From Macrotrachela quadricornifera (taxonomy: Eukaryota; Rotifera; Eurotatoria; Philodinida; Philodinidae): 64,000 nucleotides of DNA. Positions 49,287-63,555 of this stretch are shown in pieces. The position numbers and the translations under genes were made by a program. Position 1 is the stretch's first letter. Every line of letters begins with the position of its first letter. Below the pieces are notes generated by a model. That model had not been told where the DNA came from and searched no databases. It saw nothing but the letters and a program-made list of their open reading frames with translations. Where the stretch lies: contig JAJEKB010001325.1 of NCBI GenBank assembly GCA_022393335.1, positions 1 to 64,000 of the forward strand, in the 5' to 3' direction.

Positions 49287-51652
49287 TTATTTATCGTCGT
49301 ATCGTTGTAGTTCACCTGATGTTGGATTATAACGACCAACAAGATAAAAATCGGTATTCTTTCGTTTTTTTCCATAATCAGTTTTTTTTATATAATCGTC
49401 ATACGATCCATAAATAGTACCTTTATATCTTATAGTTGCTATAGGATTTTCATCAATATGCGTACTCTCATATAGCGCACCCTTTATATAAAAATAAAAA
49501 AAAAATTTATAGTTAAAAAAAATAAAACAAGAAAATATTTCTAGACTTACAGGCAAATCATTTTCATGAATACCTATTGAAGTTTCTTGTGGACTATAAT
49601 ACCATTTTAATCTGACCAAATCTTTTTGAGTTGATTTATTATGATAAAATTTAAGCACCTTACCAATGTATGATAATGATTGATCAATACCATGAAGTAC
49701 AATACAATCACCAATACGAAGAGTTTTTTTATTATCATGAGAATATATTGTCGAATTACGAGTATTTAAAGTCCATTGAGGAATTGAAGATGAAGACGTT
49801 TTTTTATCTTTTTTTTCTTTTTTAATAGACGAATTTGTCTTAACAGATGTAGTTGATGATATACGTCGAGTTGTTCGACATGTAGTATTAGATAATATAG
49901 ATGGAATTTGTGATGATGATACACGCCATTCATCTAAATTAATACCTTAAGGAAAAAAAACAAAATAAAAGAAAATTTAAATTCAATTATTGAATGAAAT
50001 AGATAACATATGAAAATAATCATATAATTTTAAAATACCTTTAACATCATAATCATCAGGTAATAAACGTATTTCATTAAGTTTAATTAATCCAGTATCA
50101 CCATCATCAAATAATAAATTAATCATAGATGATTCATTATATTCTAATGGTAAATCTTTAATAATTGCTGGATGAAGACCACGTAAACTTGTACTCCAAA
50201 AAGCACAAACACGTAAACCATTTGATAGATTATTAAAATTTGTTGGTATAATTGCTAAACATGCTAAACGACATAAGTCATATATTGGTATTAAATAATT
50301 TTGTCTTTCATGTTTTAATCGTACAAGTAATAAATCATCATAATTATCAATTAATTGTATAGTAGCTTCATATAAAAGACCATTATTTGGTACAAGTATT
50401 TCAAGATTTGATTTAATATCATCAAATTTTAAATACGAACAAATTGATTTTTGAACAGATTTTTTTCCTAATAAAAATTTTTTTATATCTGACATTAAAA
50501 TATGACATTTTAAATGATTTGTTCCATTTAATAATATATTCTTTTCCATTTTTAATATATTTAATATTGATAATAAAAATTGTATAAATCGTTTTTTAAT
50601 ATTTAATTTATAATTAAAATAAAGACGTTTACGAAATTTTTTATATTGAAATTTTTGATAAAGTTCTTTTATTAATAAATAACATTGTTGTATTAATAAA
50701 TCATAATTTTTTAATGTTAATTTATTAGTATTATTATTTGATAATATTTTATTCTGACGTGTATCAATTTTACAAGCTATTTCAGCTAATTGTTCAAGTG
50801 CATCAATAGTAAAAAAATTTTCTTGAGTTTTTATTTGATTTTGTTGATTAATTAAATCATTATATAAATTAAATATATAACGAATAAATATTCCTTGAGA
50901 TTGATTAGAATATTTTGATATATAAGATTTTTTTTCATGTTTAAAAGATTTTTTATAATGTATTATTTGATGAATATATTTATCAGAAAAATGTTTAGTT
51001 TTTTTCTTTGTAAATATACTATAAATTTGTTTATATGATAATGTTAAAAATTCATATGTTGGTGATTGAAATGATGATGATAAAAGATGTTCAATAGAAA
51101 AATTTGATAATTGTTGTTTATTTGTTTTAAATGATGATTTAGATTTTTGAAAAAAATTTCTTGGTTTATTATTAGTTATAATTACTGATGATTCTTGTTT
51201 TGAATATGATGTTATACAATCCATTAAATCCATTGATTCATTTTTAATATTTGATAATGGTGGTGATGATAAAGAATATTTATTTGATAATGTAAGATCA
51301 ACTGGTTGATATTCAGTGTCAGATAAATCTAATAAGAATAAAATTAAATTAAAAAAAACATACAATATAACTAACCAGTACAAACTGACGAAGGTGTCAT
51401 AGAAATTGGCGGTGATAATAGTTTATTTGTTGTCGATAATAATTCTGAAGAATAGTTAGTATTTAAACAACTTCCTACGTAAATAAATAGAAGAGGGAAA
51501 AACAGAAATGAAAAAAAGTATAATTTATTATTGTTGTTTTTTTTTTTCTTCAATAATATCGTACCTGATACTGAAGTCTCTAGAGGCAATAATTGCTGAA
51601 ACTGTGGTATCATAATGTTGAGTAAAGATGAAGATGAATTGACGGCTTTCAT
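49287..51652 (-). CDS. Compact BAHCC1/TNRC18-like chromatin reader (Tudor-like plus BAH)
   Basis: Minus-strand gene of five exons: 51652-51565, 51474-51376, 51328-50039, 49945-49551 and 49481-49287, in phase, 688 residues. Residues 1-365 are Ser/Lys/Asn-rich without known domains. A Tudor-like region follows (about 367-490: GLRVCAFWSTSLRGLHPAII, LLFDDGDTGLIKLNEIRLLPDDYDV), then a basic linker and a C-terminal BAH domain from about 567 (LRIGDCIVLHG, LSYIGKVL, VRLKWYYSPQET, ALYESTHIDENP). This Tudor-BAH pairing and the aromatic WYY stretch match vertebrate BAHCC1 and TNRC18, whose BAH domains bind H3K27me3 and H3K9me3 respectively. The protein is about a quarter of their length. A nuclear repressor role is inferred. 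Confidence 0.85.
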
Positions 51653-52663
51653 CTTGTTGTATTCGTTTTTTCTTTTTTCTCCTCGATTAATGACGACATC
51701 ATTTGAGTAAGAGAATTGATGGCATAGAGAATGAAGGAGAAGGCAAAAAGAAAAAAAAAAAAATAAAGAAGGAAATATCTAGTAAAGACAGAACGAACGT
51801 GACCAAAATGAGTAATATAGACAAGAAAAAAGAACTTATGCAATACTATGAAACTAAAACTTCTGTTTACGTCACACTGTTCTCAATCAATTTATTTCTT
51901 ACAAAAAATTTTTAATTAAATTTTTTTCGATTAAATAAATAAATAAACAAATAATTATATTATTTTATCGATAAATTAAATAATTATTTTTTTAAAAATT
52001 CTTAGAAAAATCTTTTACTTCTTATTAATATATATATCTATAAAAAGAAAAACAGATCTAATCTATAGAACATAAACTGATGATGTATTGGTTTAGTGCA
52101 CGAATAAAAAAAAAATATACGATAAAAAAAAAACGCGAAGAAAAAAAAAACAGAAAACGACAACGACGACGAAGAAGAATAAAAACAACAACACAAACTG
52201 CGCACCAGTTAGATTTTTTTACGCATTCTGTAGTTCTATTTAAAGTGATGAATAAATGATTCAGCTTTCACCTTCATATAAACTATAGATTCTCTTTTTT
52301 TTTTTTATTTATTTATTCCTTTTTTTCCAATCTTTTTTCCTTAGGAAATAAATTCTGGCATCAATCATATTTATTTATTTCATATATATATATATGAATC
52401 TTTTTTTTTTCCTTCCTCTATTTTATTATTATTAACATATCACTCGTTTATAATAAGTTACTTTTATCTGTAGAAAATATTTCCTGACATTTGATTTTTT
52501 TTTTTCTTTTTTCCAATCGTACATTAATAATCACCATATAATTACCGTCGTTCGATCATGCGTGGAGTATTGAAATCGATAATGTTTCTTTATTATATTA
52601 TTGAGTTTATTGCCCTTCCTACAAGAAAAATACAGAATACAAAGAAAAAAAAAGAAAAGAAAT
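51653..52663. other. Divergent promoter region
   Basis: About 1 kb between the starts of the BAH gene (-) and the CABIT-like gene (+). It contains poly-A/T runs and a purine-rich GAAGAA tract near 52140-52190. No gene. Confidence 0.5.
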
Positions 52664-54293
52664 ATGAACAATATTTTTCCGTTTAATGGAAATCAACATA
52701 TTCAACAAGATATATTATCTCAACTTACATGGAGTGAAACATATAATTCATTAAAAGATATTCTTAAACGTACAGCTAATCAATTACCATTACTTATATC
52801 GTTTAATAATAATAATAATAATGAAGGACAAATAACAAATAATAACTATCAAATGATATTTTTTTTTGATCGAAATCTTTCAAATAAAATTTTATTAACA
52901 CCACTTCAACCACGTCATGATCAATCTGATCAATTTCATGTTTATCCAAAATATTGTACTTTTCTTATGACAGATTTATTTAAAGGTAAATTAAAAAAAT
53001 TTTTTTTTTTCTTCTTTTATTTATATTATATTTATTAAAGGTTTATTTGAATTTGTTCTTAATGGACATCGTTGTAGTCGAATTTATAAAAATCCTGAAG
53101 AACTTATTATATCTACATCAAATTTGTCATCATCTATTGTATTTATGTCACGAGATTCTGTTTTAGCTTTTTTTCAAGATACAAATTCATCAAATTGGTC
53201 AAGTAAAAATTATCCTCAAGGTGCAATATTTCGAGCTGAACGTATTCATCATTCATCAGAATGGACATTTGATGGTCATCAAATTCCTAATGATTATCTT
53301 GAATGTTGTGATGAAGATAGTAATGTTGTTTTTATTAAAATGGATCAATCTGGTCGATATTCTATTATTGCAACATCAAATGAACAACAAGAAAATCAAC
53401 CTGAAATTTATCTTCATTCAACTCAAATACCAAATATTAATCAATTTATAGAACGTGTAACATCTTCAAATAATAATAAGACAAATAATTGTATTCGTCT
53501 TGTACGTGGTCCAGTACCACATAATTTTTTTTGTCAATATTTTCGTTTTATACGTCAACATACACAAGATTTACTTGTTGGTATAACACAAGAAGGTCTT
53601 GTTATTGAATGGAATTTAGATAGTCATGTACCATGTCGATATGTTACTAATTTAAATGATATACTTTATAATATATTTGAAATAATAATAGATCAAACAC
53701 TTGAATCTTATATTGATCAAGCAAGAACACATTATAGAGAAAATTTTCAATATAATATGCAATTAATGTCAAATCAAGATTGGACAGCATTTTTTCAATA
53801 TTGGAAATGGATTGATAGTGCTCATGAAGGATATAAACATAGTAATAATACAGCATATCAAAATCGTCATCGTTTTCATCTTATTGCTTCTGTTCAGGTA
53901 TAAATAAATATAAAAATTTATAAATTTATTTAATTATTTTCTTTTTATATTATTTAGGATCTTTCGGATAATTCTCGTATACTTATATCAACATTTAAAA
54001 AATGTCAAAATTTACCTGTATTACAAGAAAATAATTCTATGCATAATAAAAAAATCTTTTCAGATAAACAACATTCATTTTTTTCTCATATGTCAAAACT
54101 TCTTCCATCATCTGCATATTCAAAACGACATTCAAATCGATTGAAACATCAAACTCCACAAACAGCAATTCTTGTATTACAAAATGGTACGCAACCATTT
54201 GATGATAGTATCTATGATTCAAATATAACTCCACGTCAATCAAAAAGAAATAATTTAATTACTCCTTCTACACCAAGAACAAAACGTGTATAA
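52664..54293 (+). CDS. CABIT-domain-like protein (GAREM/THEMIS type)
   Basis: Exons 52664-52985, 53041-53897 and 53958-54293 keep phase (504 residues). The first 400 residues are an all-beta-looking region with two halves. Features that recall CABIT modules are LPLLISF, a KYCTFLMTD...LFEF stretch, GAIFRAERIHHSSEW, YLECCDEDSNVVFIKMDQSGRYSIIA, and IRLVRGPVPHNFF followed by VGITQEGLVIEW. A basic Ser/Pro tail (SKRHSNRLKHQTPQ, TPRTKRV) carries possible phosphorylation and docking sites. In GAREM and THEMIS the CABIT domain links receptor tyrosine kinase or T-cell signalling to GRB2. No clear PxxP GRB2 site is seen here. The family assignment is by eye and moderate. Confidence 0.6.
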
Positions 54294-54775
54294 TTTAATA
54301 AATAAAATAATAATAACAACATAAAATATAGGTATTATGCTTTTCATTTCTTTGCTTTGTACATTTTTTTATAAGAAAACAAGAATAAAGATTATTTATA
54401 CAATCAATATTTTTCTTATCTATTACTTTTTTTCAAACTCATTTACGAATCAATATGTATACATAGACATGTTTACAATACTAAATTTAGCACAATATAT
54501 TTGAATCAGTTTTGGGTTTCTTGAATTATGATATTGATTATTACAATAAAATATCTCGATTTACTTCCTAAATTCCGTATAATATAACTAAGAAAGAAAA
54601 TCTAACATTCCTTGATATTTACCAGATGAATCTTTCAGTAGAAGTATATATAGTTAGCGAAATTAATATATTATGTGAAGCTTGATAAGCAAATTAAAAT
54701 ATTTTATTGAAAAAACTCATAACTAATTCAAAATCTAAGATTCTTAATATTTGTACATGTCAACGCATACATCAG
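54294..54775. other. 3' flank of the CABIT-like gene
   Basis: AT-rich UTR-like sequence with AATAAA motifs near 54300 and 54385. No gene. Confidence 0.4.
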
Positions 54776-55125
54776 ATATTTTTCATGTTACTTGAACTTG
54801 ACTATCATATCGTGCTGGATTAATTTTGATGAAATGAATATTTTACTTATTCGACTAATTCCATGAATACAACTCAATTCCCACAATGATAACCATAATT
54901 CAAGGCTGAAAATATTTCTACTACATTTTTAACATAGCATCAATTATATCTTTGAAAAAATCATCTCATAAACACGAAAAGAGGATTCTATTGATCTTCT
55001 ATAATATATTGATGAATTTGATATATTAATGGCAAGTTATTCATGTAATTAATTGTTTCGAAAGTATTTTATTCAAATAGATAATTTGCAAAAACAATAT
55101 TATAGATATAAATTTCTCTATATCT
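54776..55125 (-). pseudogene. Decayed partial copy of the PP2A catalytic subunit gene
   Basis: Plus-strand sequence from 54776 aligns with the start of the last-exon region of the intact gene at 56222 onward. TTTTTCATGTTAC matches TTTTTCGTGTTAC, GAAATGAATATTTTA is shared, then CTAATTCC and CTGAAAATATT...TACTACATTTTTA, up to CAATTATATC at the exon border. After a degraded intron, TTGATGAATTTG and ATTGTTTCGAAAGTAT match the preceding exon. Many substitutions and frame breaks are present and nothing upstream of these two exons is recognisable. It retains intron position, so it is a segmental rather than a retroposed copy. Confidence 0.7.
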
Positions 55126-56201
55126 GTTAAATAAACAAACAATCAATCATACAGAGAATATCATCTTCATATAGATAGGACAAGGTTGTTATTGAAAGGA
55201 AAAAGATCATCTAACTTTTTCCTTTATTAGAAAATTTATTCGACTACATCAACCCTATCATTGACTTTTCTCTTCATGGAGACAAAATTTCTTTCCCATC
55301 TCAGCCACTGGATCATGAAAATAAATTACAAAGTAATTCAAAACCTATATATTCTACATGTGTTAGGGTTTAGGGTGACAGTGGAAGCACACACATTGAG
55401 TATCTCTCTGATCTTGAGGATGAGGTCGGAGAGACATATACAGGGCATCTTTCTGAGTGAAGATAAGGGCAAGGTCACAAATAAAAAACAAGATCATGGT
55501 AGACTCTTCTGGACTCTACTAGATTTAGAATACATAGTTTTTAAATTATTTTAAAACTCAAAACCGGTATGGTCCCAAGGTATCTGTTCGAAAACTATGA
55601 TCTTTTTTATTTGATATTTAAATATTCAAAAAATTTTTTTTTTTGTAAATTTATATTCATATATTTTCAGAAAAAGGATTTCTTATAGGATGCATACGAA
55701 AAAAAACTTGGCCGGAGACAAAAGCGTAAGGAGAAAAAAAAACATCTTCACTAAACACTGTCTTTTAACAAACAATCAAAAAACTACACATATAAAAACC
55801 ATGTATAGTAACGAGTGTAAGTCAAATATTACAAATAAACTTGTCACTTTTTATTTTTCGACAGATAGCGAGATGAAAAGAAATAATAATGACATGAATT
55901 ACACACACACACACACGCACACGCACACACATAGCCATAGATCACGATTTAAAAAAAAGAAGACAAAGAAATAGCATTCACAATGCACATTAACTGAACG
56001 AACAAAAGAAAAAAGAAATGAAATAATAGTACAGTTATTTTGCCTAAAAAAAGTTTTCATTTAATTCTGAATACATTGCCTTAAATAAAAAGAAAGATAA
56101 ATGACAAAAGGCATGTGTACAAAGATTCTTTTTTTTTGGTGGGAAATAAAAATGCTATTTTTTTTTGTTGCTTATGCAATATAGACAAAATAAAAGATAA
56201 A
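55126..56201. other. Intergenic with a CA microsatellite
   Basis: Holds a short (AC)n run at about 55902-55929, a purine-rich poly-A stretch, and a low-quality ORF at 55261-55554 with no family match. No gene supported. Confidence 0.5.
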
Positions 56202-57327
<1,126 letters not shown>

Positions 57328-58054
57328 TCTATTTTGTTGTTTTTATTATTTAAAGCTTATCTAAAATAAATATAGAAGAATAGTATTTTTTTTATTGACT
57401 TAATTACAAACAATCATTTTCGAAATAGACGAACTAATGTCATATAAGTCATATATATATATATATATATATATATGTATACGTGTACTTATCTCTGGAG
57501 GTGTAGATAAAAATGTAAAGACTATTGATCATTGTTAATAAATTTCCTGACTCATAAAAAAAAATAAAAGGGTAGGCAGTCCACACAAATAAACAAAGGT
57601 ATTAACGAATGAGCAAGGAATATTATTTTTTCTTAATAAAAATTGACAGTAATGAATCATTGGATATTTACTTAAATTTTAATAAAATATTTATTTGAAA
57701 AAATATCAATAAATTTTATAATAAAAGAATCATGTCAATTCAATAGATTTCTTTTTTTAAAAGAATCAATGTTGTTTTATATTTTTTATCAACAGATGTC
57801 ACTAATATTAATAATGTTTTTTTCATTTAAATTATATAGAAATTAATTAAAAATAATAATATTGTTAGAAAACTTCGAATTTTTTTATATAATTATAATA
57901 ATACAAATGTTGTCATCGTAACCTATTTATCATTACTGATTAATGGCTATTAAAATCTAATCATTTTTGCGGTTATAATCAATTCTTTATATTTTAAAAA
58001 AACGAAAATATTCTTTTTATAGGTTAAAATTTTAACATAATCTTAAAATTAGTA
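57328..58054. other. Divergent promoter region with AT microsatellite
   Basis: About 730 bases between PP2A-C (-) and SPATA6 (+). Contains an (AT)n run at 57451-57475. No gene. Confidence 0.5.
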
Positions 58055-60141
58055 ATGGCAACACCACGTAAAACATATAAATATTCTGTTGAATTGAATG
58101 TACATGCAATTGATGCGCCTGGTACTCGATTATCAACAAAAGGTGATATTTATATCAATATTTGTTTATTGGGTATACATAAACGTACACGTTTAATGCC
58201 ACCTTATTTACCTATGCAAATTGATCAACGACTTTATTTTGATAAAGTATTTATAAAAATTAACTTACACAATAAAAGTAAATATTTTTATATATAGATT
58301 TTTAAATCATGTTATGAACCTCAAGATATTATTCGACGACTTGAACGTAAGAATTTAATTAAAAAAAAAAAAGAAGAATTTTTTTATTTTTAAATAAAAA
58401 GTAAAATTTTAAATAGGTGAACATGTTCTTGTTGAATTACTTCAATCAGATGTTTCATCACCAGTTGTATTAGCAAGTAATGAAACAAGTGCAAAAGATT
58501 TTCTTTATCCATATTCATCTAATCGAGTACAATATACGGGTTTACGACGTTATATTGTTCTTAATCGAACAATAAATTTTCCAGGAATTTCACCTAGTCT
58601 TGAATTTACTGTTTGTCCATCTGTTGATGATATTACGGGAATAACAAAGACTACTAAAACACAGAAATATCCAAAACCAATTAATTCATATGGAAAAAAT
58701 GTAAACTATCATTTTATTATTTATTAAAACTAAAGAATTTATTTTTATTTTCTAGCCAAAACCATCAAAATCACCAGTATGGAGACCATCATCAGCATAT
58801 CCTAATCGGTAATATTTTATTTATTTAATTTTTGCAAATAATTATTAATAATAATTGAATAGATATTCATTAAATAATTCGGCTAATGTATCACGTTCAT
58901 TAACATCACATACAATATCATCAGCAGTAAAAAATGATTATGCACAACGTGAAACACAAGAAAAATTACGTGAATTAGCTATTCCAGGAGAAGTTAAATA
59001 TGTTGTTCCAATTGATAAAACAGCTGGACGACAACCATTTGTTGTTCGACATGTAAATCTATTTATTTAAAAAAAAATCTTATAATATTAATTAATTATT
59101 TTCTAGGTTAATGATAATTTAATTGGTCGTCAACCTAAATCTCATGTTGTTTTAAATGATGGTTTAGTTGTTAATGATTTTTCATTATCTCGTACTGGAA
59201 GTCCAACATCATTATATTCATTAAATGATGGTATGAATCGTTCTCGATCAATTTCTCCATTTAATAATCGAAATTATGGTTCAATAAGAGGTAGACGATC
59301 TCGTTCACCATCACCATCACGTCGTTCATTAAGAACATCACAATCTGTTGATTTTGAACGTCAAGGACGTTCACGAACACCAGAACGACGTTCAAATTTA
59401 CGTGCAACAACAGGTTTTTCTACTAATTATGATGATCACCATAGAAATAGTGGTAAATTATTTTATTTTTTTTCTTTAATCTTTTATTTTTCTTCTATCT
59501 AAAAACCTATCTAGAATTTCATTCAACTAAAGATTGTGATATATGTCGATTACATCATATTCATAGTGAACAAAGTCGAAGAGCAAAATCTTTAGAGCAG
59601 GTTGTGAATTAAAAAAATAAGCATAGTACAATCAAAATAAAATTCAAGAGAAACTTTTTTTTTTTTTCTTTTCTTGATTTTCTAGCAACAGTTTACAACA
59701 ACTTCAAAATTTAAAACATATTCACCGGGTAAATTTTTGTTTGAATGTATATGTCAATAACCCTATTGTTCCCATAATTTTAATATATTTAATTGAAATT
59801 AATAATTAAATTTTTCCCTTTTGTTTTTTCTATTAGATATTTATTCAAGTAGTCCATCACGTTATTCAAGTAGTGCAACATTACTTCGTGATCCATTTCA
59901 ATATCGTCATCGACAATCACCAGCAGGTGAATTAAGTGATAAAGTTATTCATACACTTCGACATAATCTTGAATCTTATGTAAGAAAAAAAAATCCCAAT
60001 AAATTCTTCATTTTTATTAATAAAAATACTTTTATTTAGAGTGCTCAACCATGGCATAATTATTATTCATCTTTTCGTTATTCCGATGGACATATGGATA
60101 ATGATTTATATGAAGGAAATCGTCGATTTATGCAAAATTAA
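58055..60141 (+). CDS. SPATA6: Spermatogenesis-associated protein 6 homologue
   Basis: Ten phase-consistent exons: 58055-58246, 58298-58346, 58417-58700, 58756-58808, 58863-59052, 59107-59452, 59515-59600, 59686-59728, 59837-59979 and 60040-60141 (495 residues, as in human 488). The N-terminal domain shows the SPATA6 pattern: VELNVHAIDAPG, KGDIYINICLLG, LYFDKIF, a short FELIQ-like VELLQ, and KDFLYP. The central REL..AIPGEVKYVVP and RQPFVVRHVN segments match human LNLGPYEF and PPFVIRHVD. An Arg/Ser-rich stretch (RGRRSRSPSPSRRS) and a CDICRLHHIH motif follow. In mammals it helps build the sperm head-tail connection and interacts with myosin. If the organism is an asexual bdelloid, a sperm role cannot apply, so a basal-body or cytoskeletal role is more likely. 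Confidence 0.85.
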
Positions 60142-63100
60142 AATAAAATGAAATAAAAGCAACTAAAAATAATCCTATAGATATAGATTTTTAGTAGATT
60201 AGTTATGCTTCTTGTCATGTTTTCTTTATCATACTTAGCAAAAAAAAACCTACCATCTCATCTCAGGTTGCTTTGCACAAACATAAACATTGTGATTGAT
60301 TGTCCTTCAATGATTTATTTAAACAGTGAATAATGTACCTTGTAATATGATGATCAATTTTAGATGAATGTATGCGTGTGTATGTTTTTTTTTTTCAAAC
60401 TTACTTTCTGCTAGTATTCATATGCATTACAAACATACTTAATATCAATGTTTTTCTTTCTTTCTTTCTTTGTAATTGTATATGATTACATAACAAAAAC
60501 AAACAACTAACTATTTTTCTATTTTTACTAATCTTATATAAAATTTTGCTGGGAATTATTAACATGTGTTAGTTTGTCTTTAGAAGTATTTTTTGTGAAA
60601 ATAATTTTGGGTATTTTTTTTTCTCTTTTACTTCCTTTAGTATTATCATAATAAAAATATTGGCTGCTAAATATATATATATATGTATAAATTCAATCTT
60701 TGTAAACTTATATGAAATCAATCAAATATATCATATTCTGTAGAATAATTTTTTATTTATAAGTTGTAGTTCTTTTTCTAATTAGTTATAACTTGGTATT
60801 CTTCTAGTATAAATAAATTAGAAGACTTCTTTATTTTCTTATATAATTTGAATTTAGTAATTTATAGTTAATTGAGGTAGATAGAAAGGTAATTAATTTG
60901 TAGGTATTTATGAAATCAATAATTTTATCCTTCAAATGAAGGTTATATAATCATACAATTTTTTACAAAAAATATTTAAAAACTTAATAACTACTTATGA
61001 CAAATTAAGAAAACAAAAATATTATTCTCAATGTTTAATCATTGAGATGAAAACTTCGAGGAGAGAAAAAAAAATATTCTTGTAATTCTTTTATTTAATA
61101 TTATGGATTTGAGTGCAAAATTTTTTTTTTAGGTCAATTGGTTCGAGAAAGAAAGAATTGAGAGACTTCCGTTGCTATTTATATGTATTAAAAGAAAAAG
61201 TAATTTTGAAATTATCGGTAAATCAATTATTTATATTGTGTGAATTTATGAAGTATAATCTTTAGATAATTGGACTCTATTCAACAAGATGAAACGGTTT
61301 ATGTTATTTTTTTTTGTAGGGTTTTTTTTCATTATTTTTATGTACATAAAAATATTAATAAAATAATAAAAAAGATGCATGAAATTTTTGATAAAAAATC
61401 ATTAAAGATTATTTTTATAGGTTTAATTAGTTCATTTGTTAATTATAACCTTTGAAAAGTAAAATCAATATGATGAATTAAGATTATGAAGTGAATTTTT
61501 AGACTATATTTTAATGTAATATATAAAAATATTGAAATGACTAGCAAGGTTTTTATAAATCTAAATAATGATGTTAAACAGACTACAAATTATAGTTAAG
61601 CTAGTTTGATGAAGACAAAAATTTGTTGATATTTTCTCTTTTCTAAAGTTTCTCTATTATTATTTTATGAAATCATTGAACAAGAAGCCTTTCTTTAAAG
61701 TCCAGCTTTTATAGTATCGCGTATTTTTCATGAAGTTTGACATTGACTATTTGAAATCTTTGTATCTGATTGCGAATTTCAATTCCATCGGTGATACGCG
61801 AGTGCACAATAAAAAAATACATTCCTATAGGAATCTGATTTGACTCAACTAGTAAATAGTACGAGACCTATCTTTTTTGCAACATTCTTAAATTTTCGTT
61901 TAACTTTCAGAATTGCCTTTGTTACTCATACTTCTCATTAATCGAAATTCTAGAATAATCAGATGTAGTAACAAATGTTGAAGGTCATGCCGAGACAGCT
62001 CTATTATGTCTGAGATGCAGCTTCATCGTAACTTCACGATGGTAATATTGATGAGTGTCTCTGTAAACTGTAGTCGTTTGGATAAAGATTGGTTACAATA
62101 GCGTAGGAGAATAAAAAGGCGCGATTCATGATTATTCTATCCCTCTGAACTCAGTAGCAATTTAGTTTTCTGTGATAAAAGTCGAGTTTACATCTTTTTC
62201 ACAATTTAGACTAAAACTGAGCAATTCGGCGACTGAAAAAAAGACGAAAATTCTCAGAACTCGAGCAGATTAAAATTTTGGAACTCCAAAACTGCAGAAC
62301 ACACCCTAAATCGAACCGAGATTTTTCGATTCGTCTTCGGCTAGATTAGACTTAATGTGCGAAAAGCGTGTCTAACTTCGGTAGGACTTGAGTTCCATTA
62401 GGTTGAACTTGAGCCGGGTCGATCTGAACGGATTCTTAACTGTAGTAATTTGATACATTTTTCGAGCCACATTTAAATGTATTTCGGGTCTGCCATCTTA
62501 TAAAATTCAATTATGGCGTGTATATAGCTTTCTCAATGCATTCAAATCGATGTAACAGATACTTTACCAGAGTAGCTCAAATTGGCTAGAGCTAGATTGA
62601 ATGTGATTTTACTCAGTTCGACTCAATGTTTGAAAATTCCATTCGAATTTGGTACACATCAAATTCTATTTCAAAAATTCTTTTTGAGTGCTGCCTTGTA
62701 TCATATTTAAGTTTTATGATTCTCAATCTCTCATAATTCGGATTATTTCAACATTCTAAATCTTTGAAAATTCCAATTATTCTTAAATTCCAGAATGCTA
62801 CGGATTCTACGATTTAGAGTACGTTTCTAATACATGACGTTTCATTCGAAAATTCTGGAATTTTAGAATAGAGTCACTTTTGTTTTAAGATAATTGTAAA
62901 ACTCTGTAAGATTAGATAACCATGTCTTTGTTTTTTGATGAATCTAAAAATGCCACAATAAAGTTTAATGTCAAAACAAGAAATTCTTTTCTTTTTTTGA
63001 ATTTTGACAGGTAGCGTTTAGTTATGGTAATAGATAATAATAATAAAGTAGTTGTAGATTTTGAATAATTTCTAATGAAACAGCATTAGAATGTTTTATT

Positions 63101-63555
63101 GATTATGATAAAAGTTATAGCAAAATATTTTCCTCTAATGTATTTTCAACTTAATCAATCTCATCCTCTTGTATCGAAAGCATTCGCTAAATATAGTTCT
63201 TGTCATAATAAATTGATGAACTTTTTCTTATATTACTAATTTTTTTTTTCATATCCACTAAAGACTATATGATAATCGTTACAATATGATTAGTTCAATA
63301 CATATGATTACATTGTGTCGAACAAAGCTTTTACTCCTTAATATTGTTTTTTGGCAAACTAAATTACGAATAACTTAATAATTATATTTTTTGCTTCGCG
63401 ATATTTTGATCAATAGTAAATAATTCAATGAAAATTTATTATACTTAAATTATATCACATAGAATCGATTAATATAAAAGATTATAGTTCAATAATTTTT
63501 TCACTCATATTGAATATTTTAATGATTGTTGTTAATTTTGATATTAGAAATAAAA
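60142..63555. other. Large intergenic region, nothing supported
   Basis: 3.4 kb. The first 600 bases look like SPATA6 3' UTR. The stretch 61700-62900 is less AT-rich and contains fragments such as repeated TCGA-containing words, possibly an old transposon, but no ORF or repeat end is recognisable. Confidence 0.45.

Noticed and set aside
55363..55375. TTAGGGTTTAGGG telomere-like word
   Set aside because: Two unequal units only, inside ordinary intergenic DNA; not evidence for a telomere or an interstitial array.
55902..55929. (AC)n tract coding Thr-His in an ORF
   Set aside because: Simple microsatellite; the ORF is a by-product.
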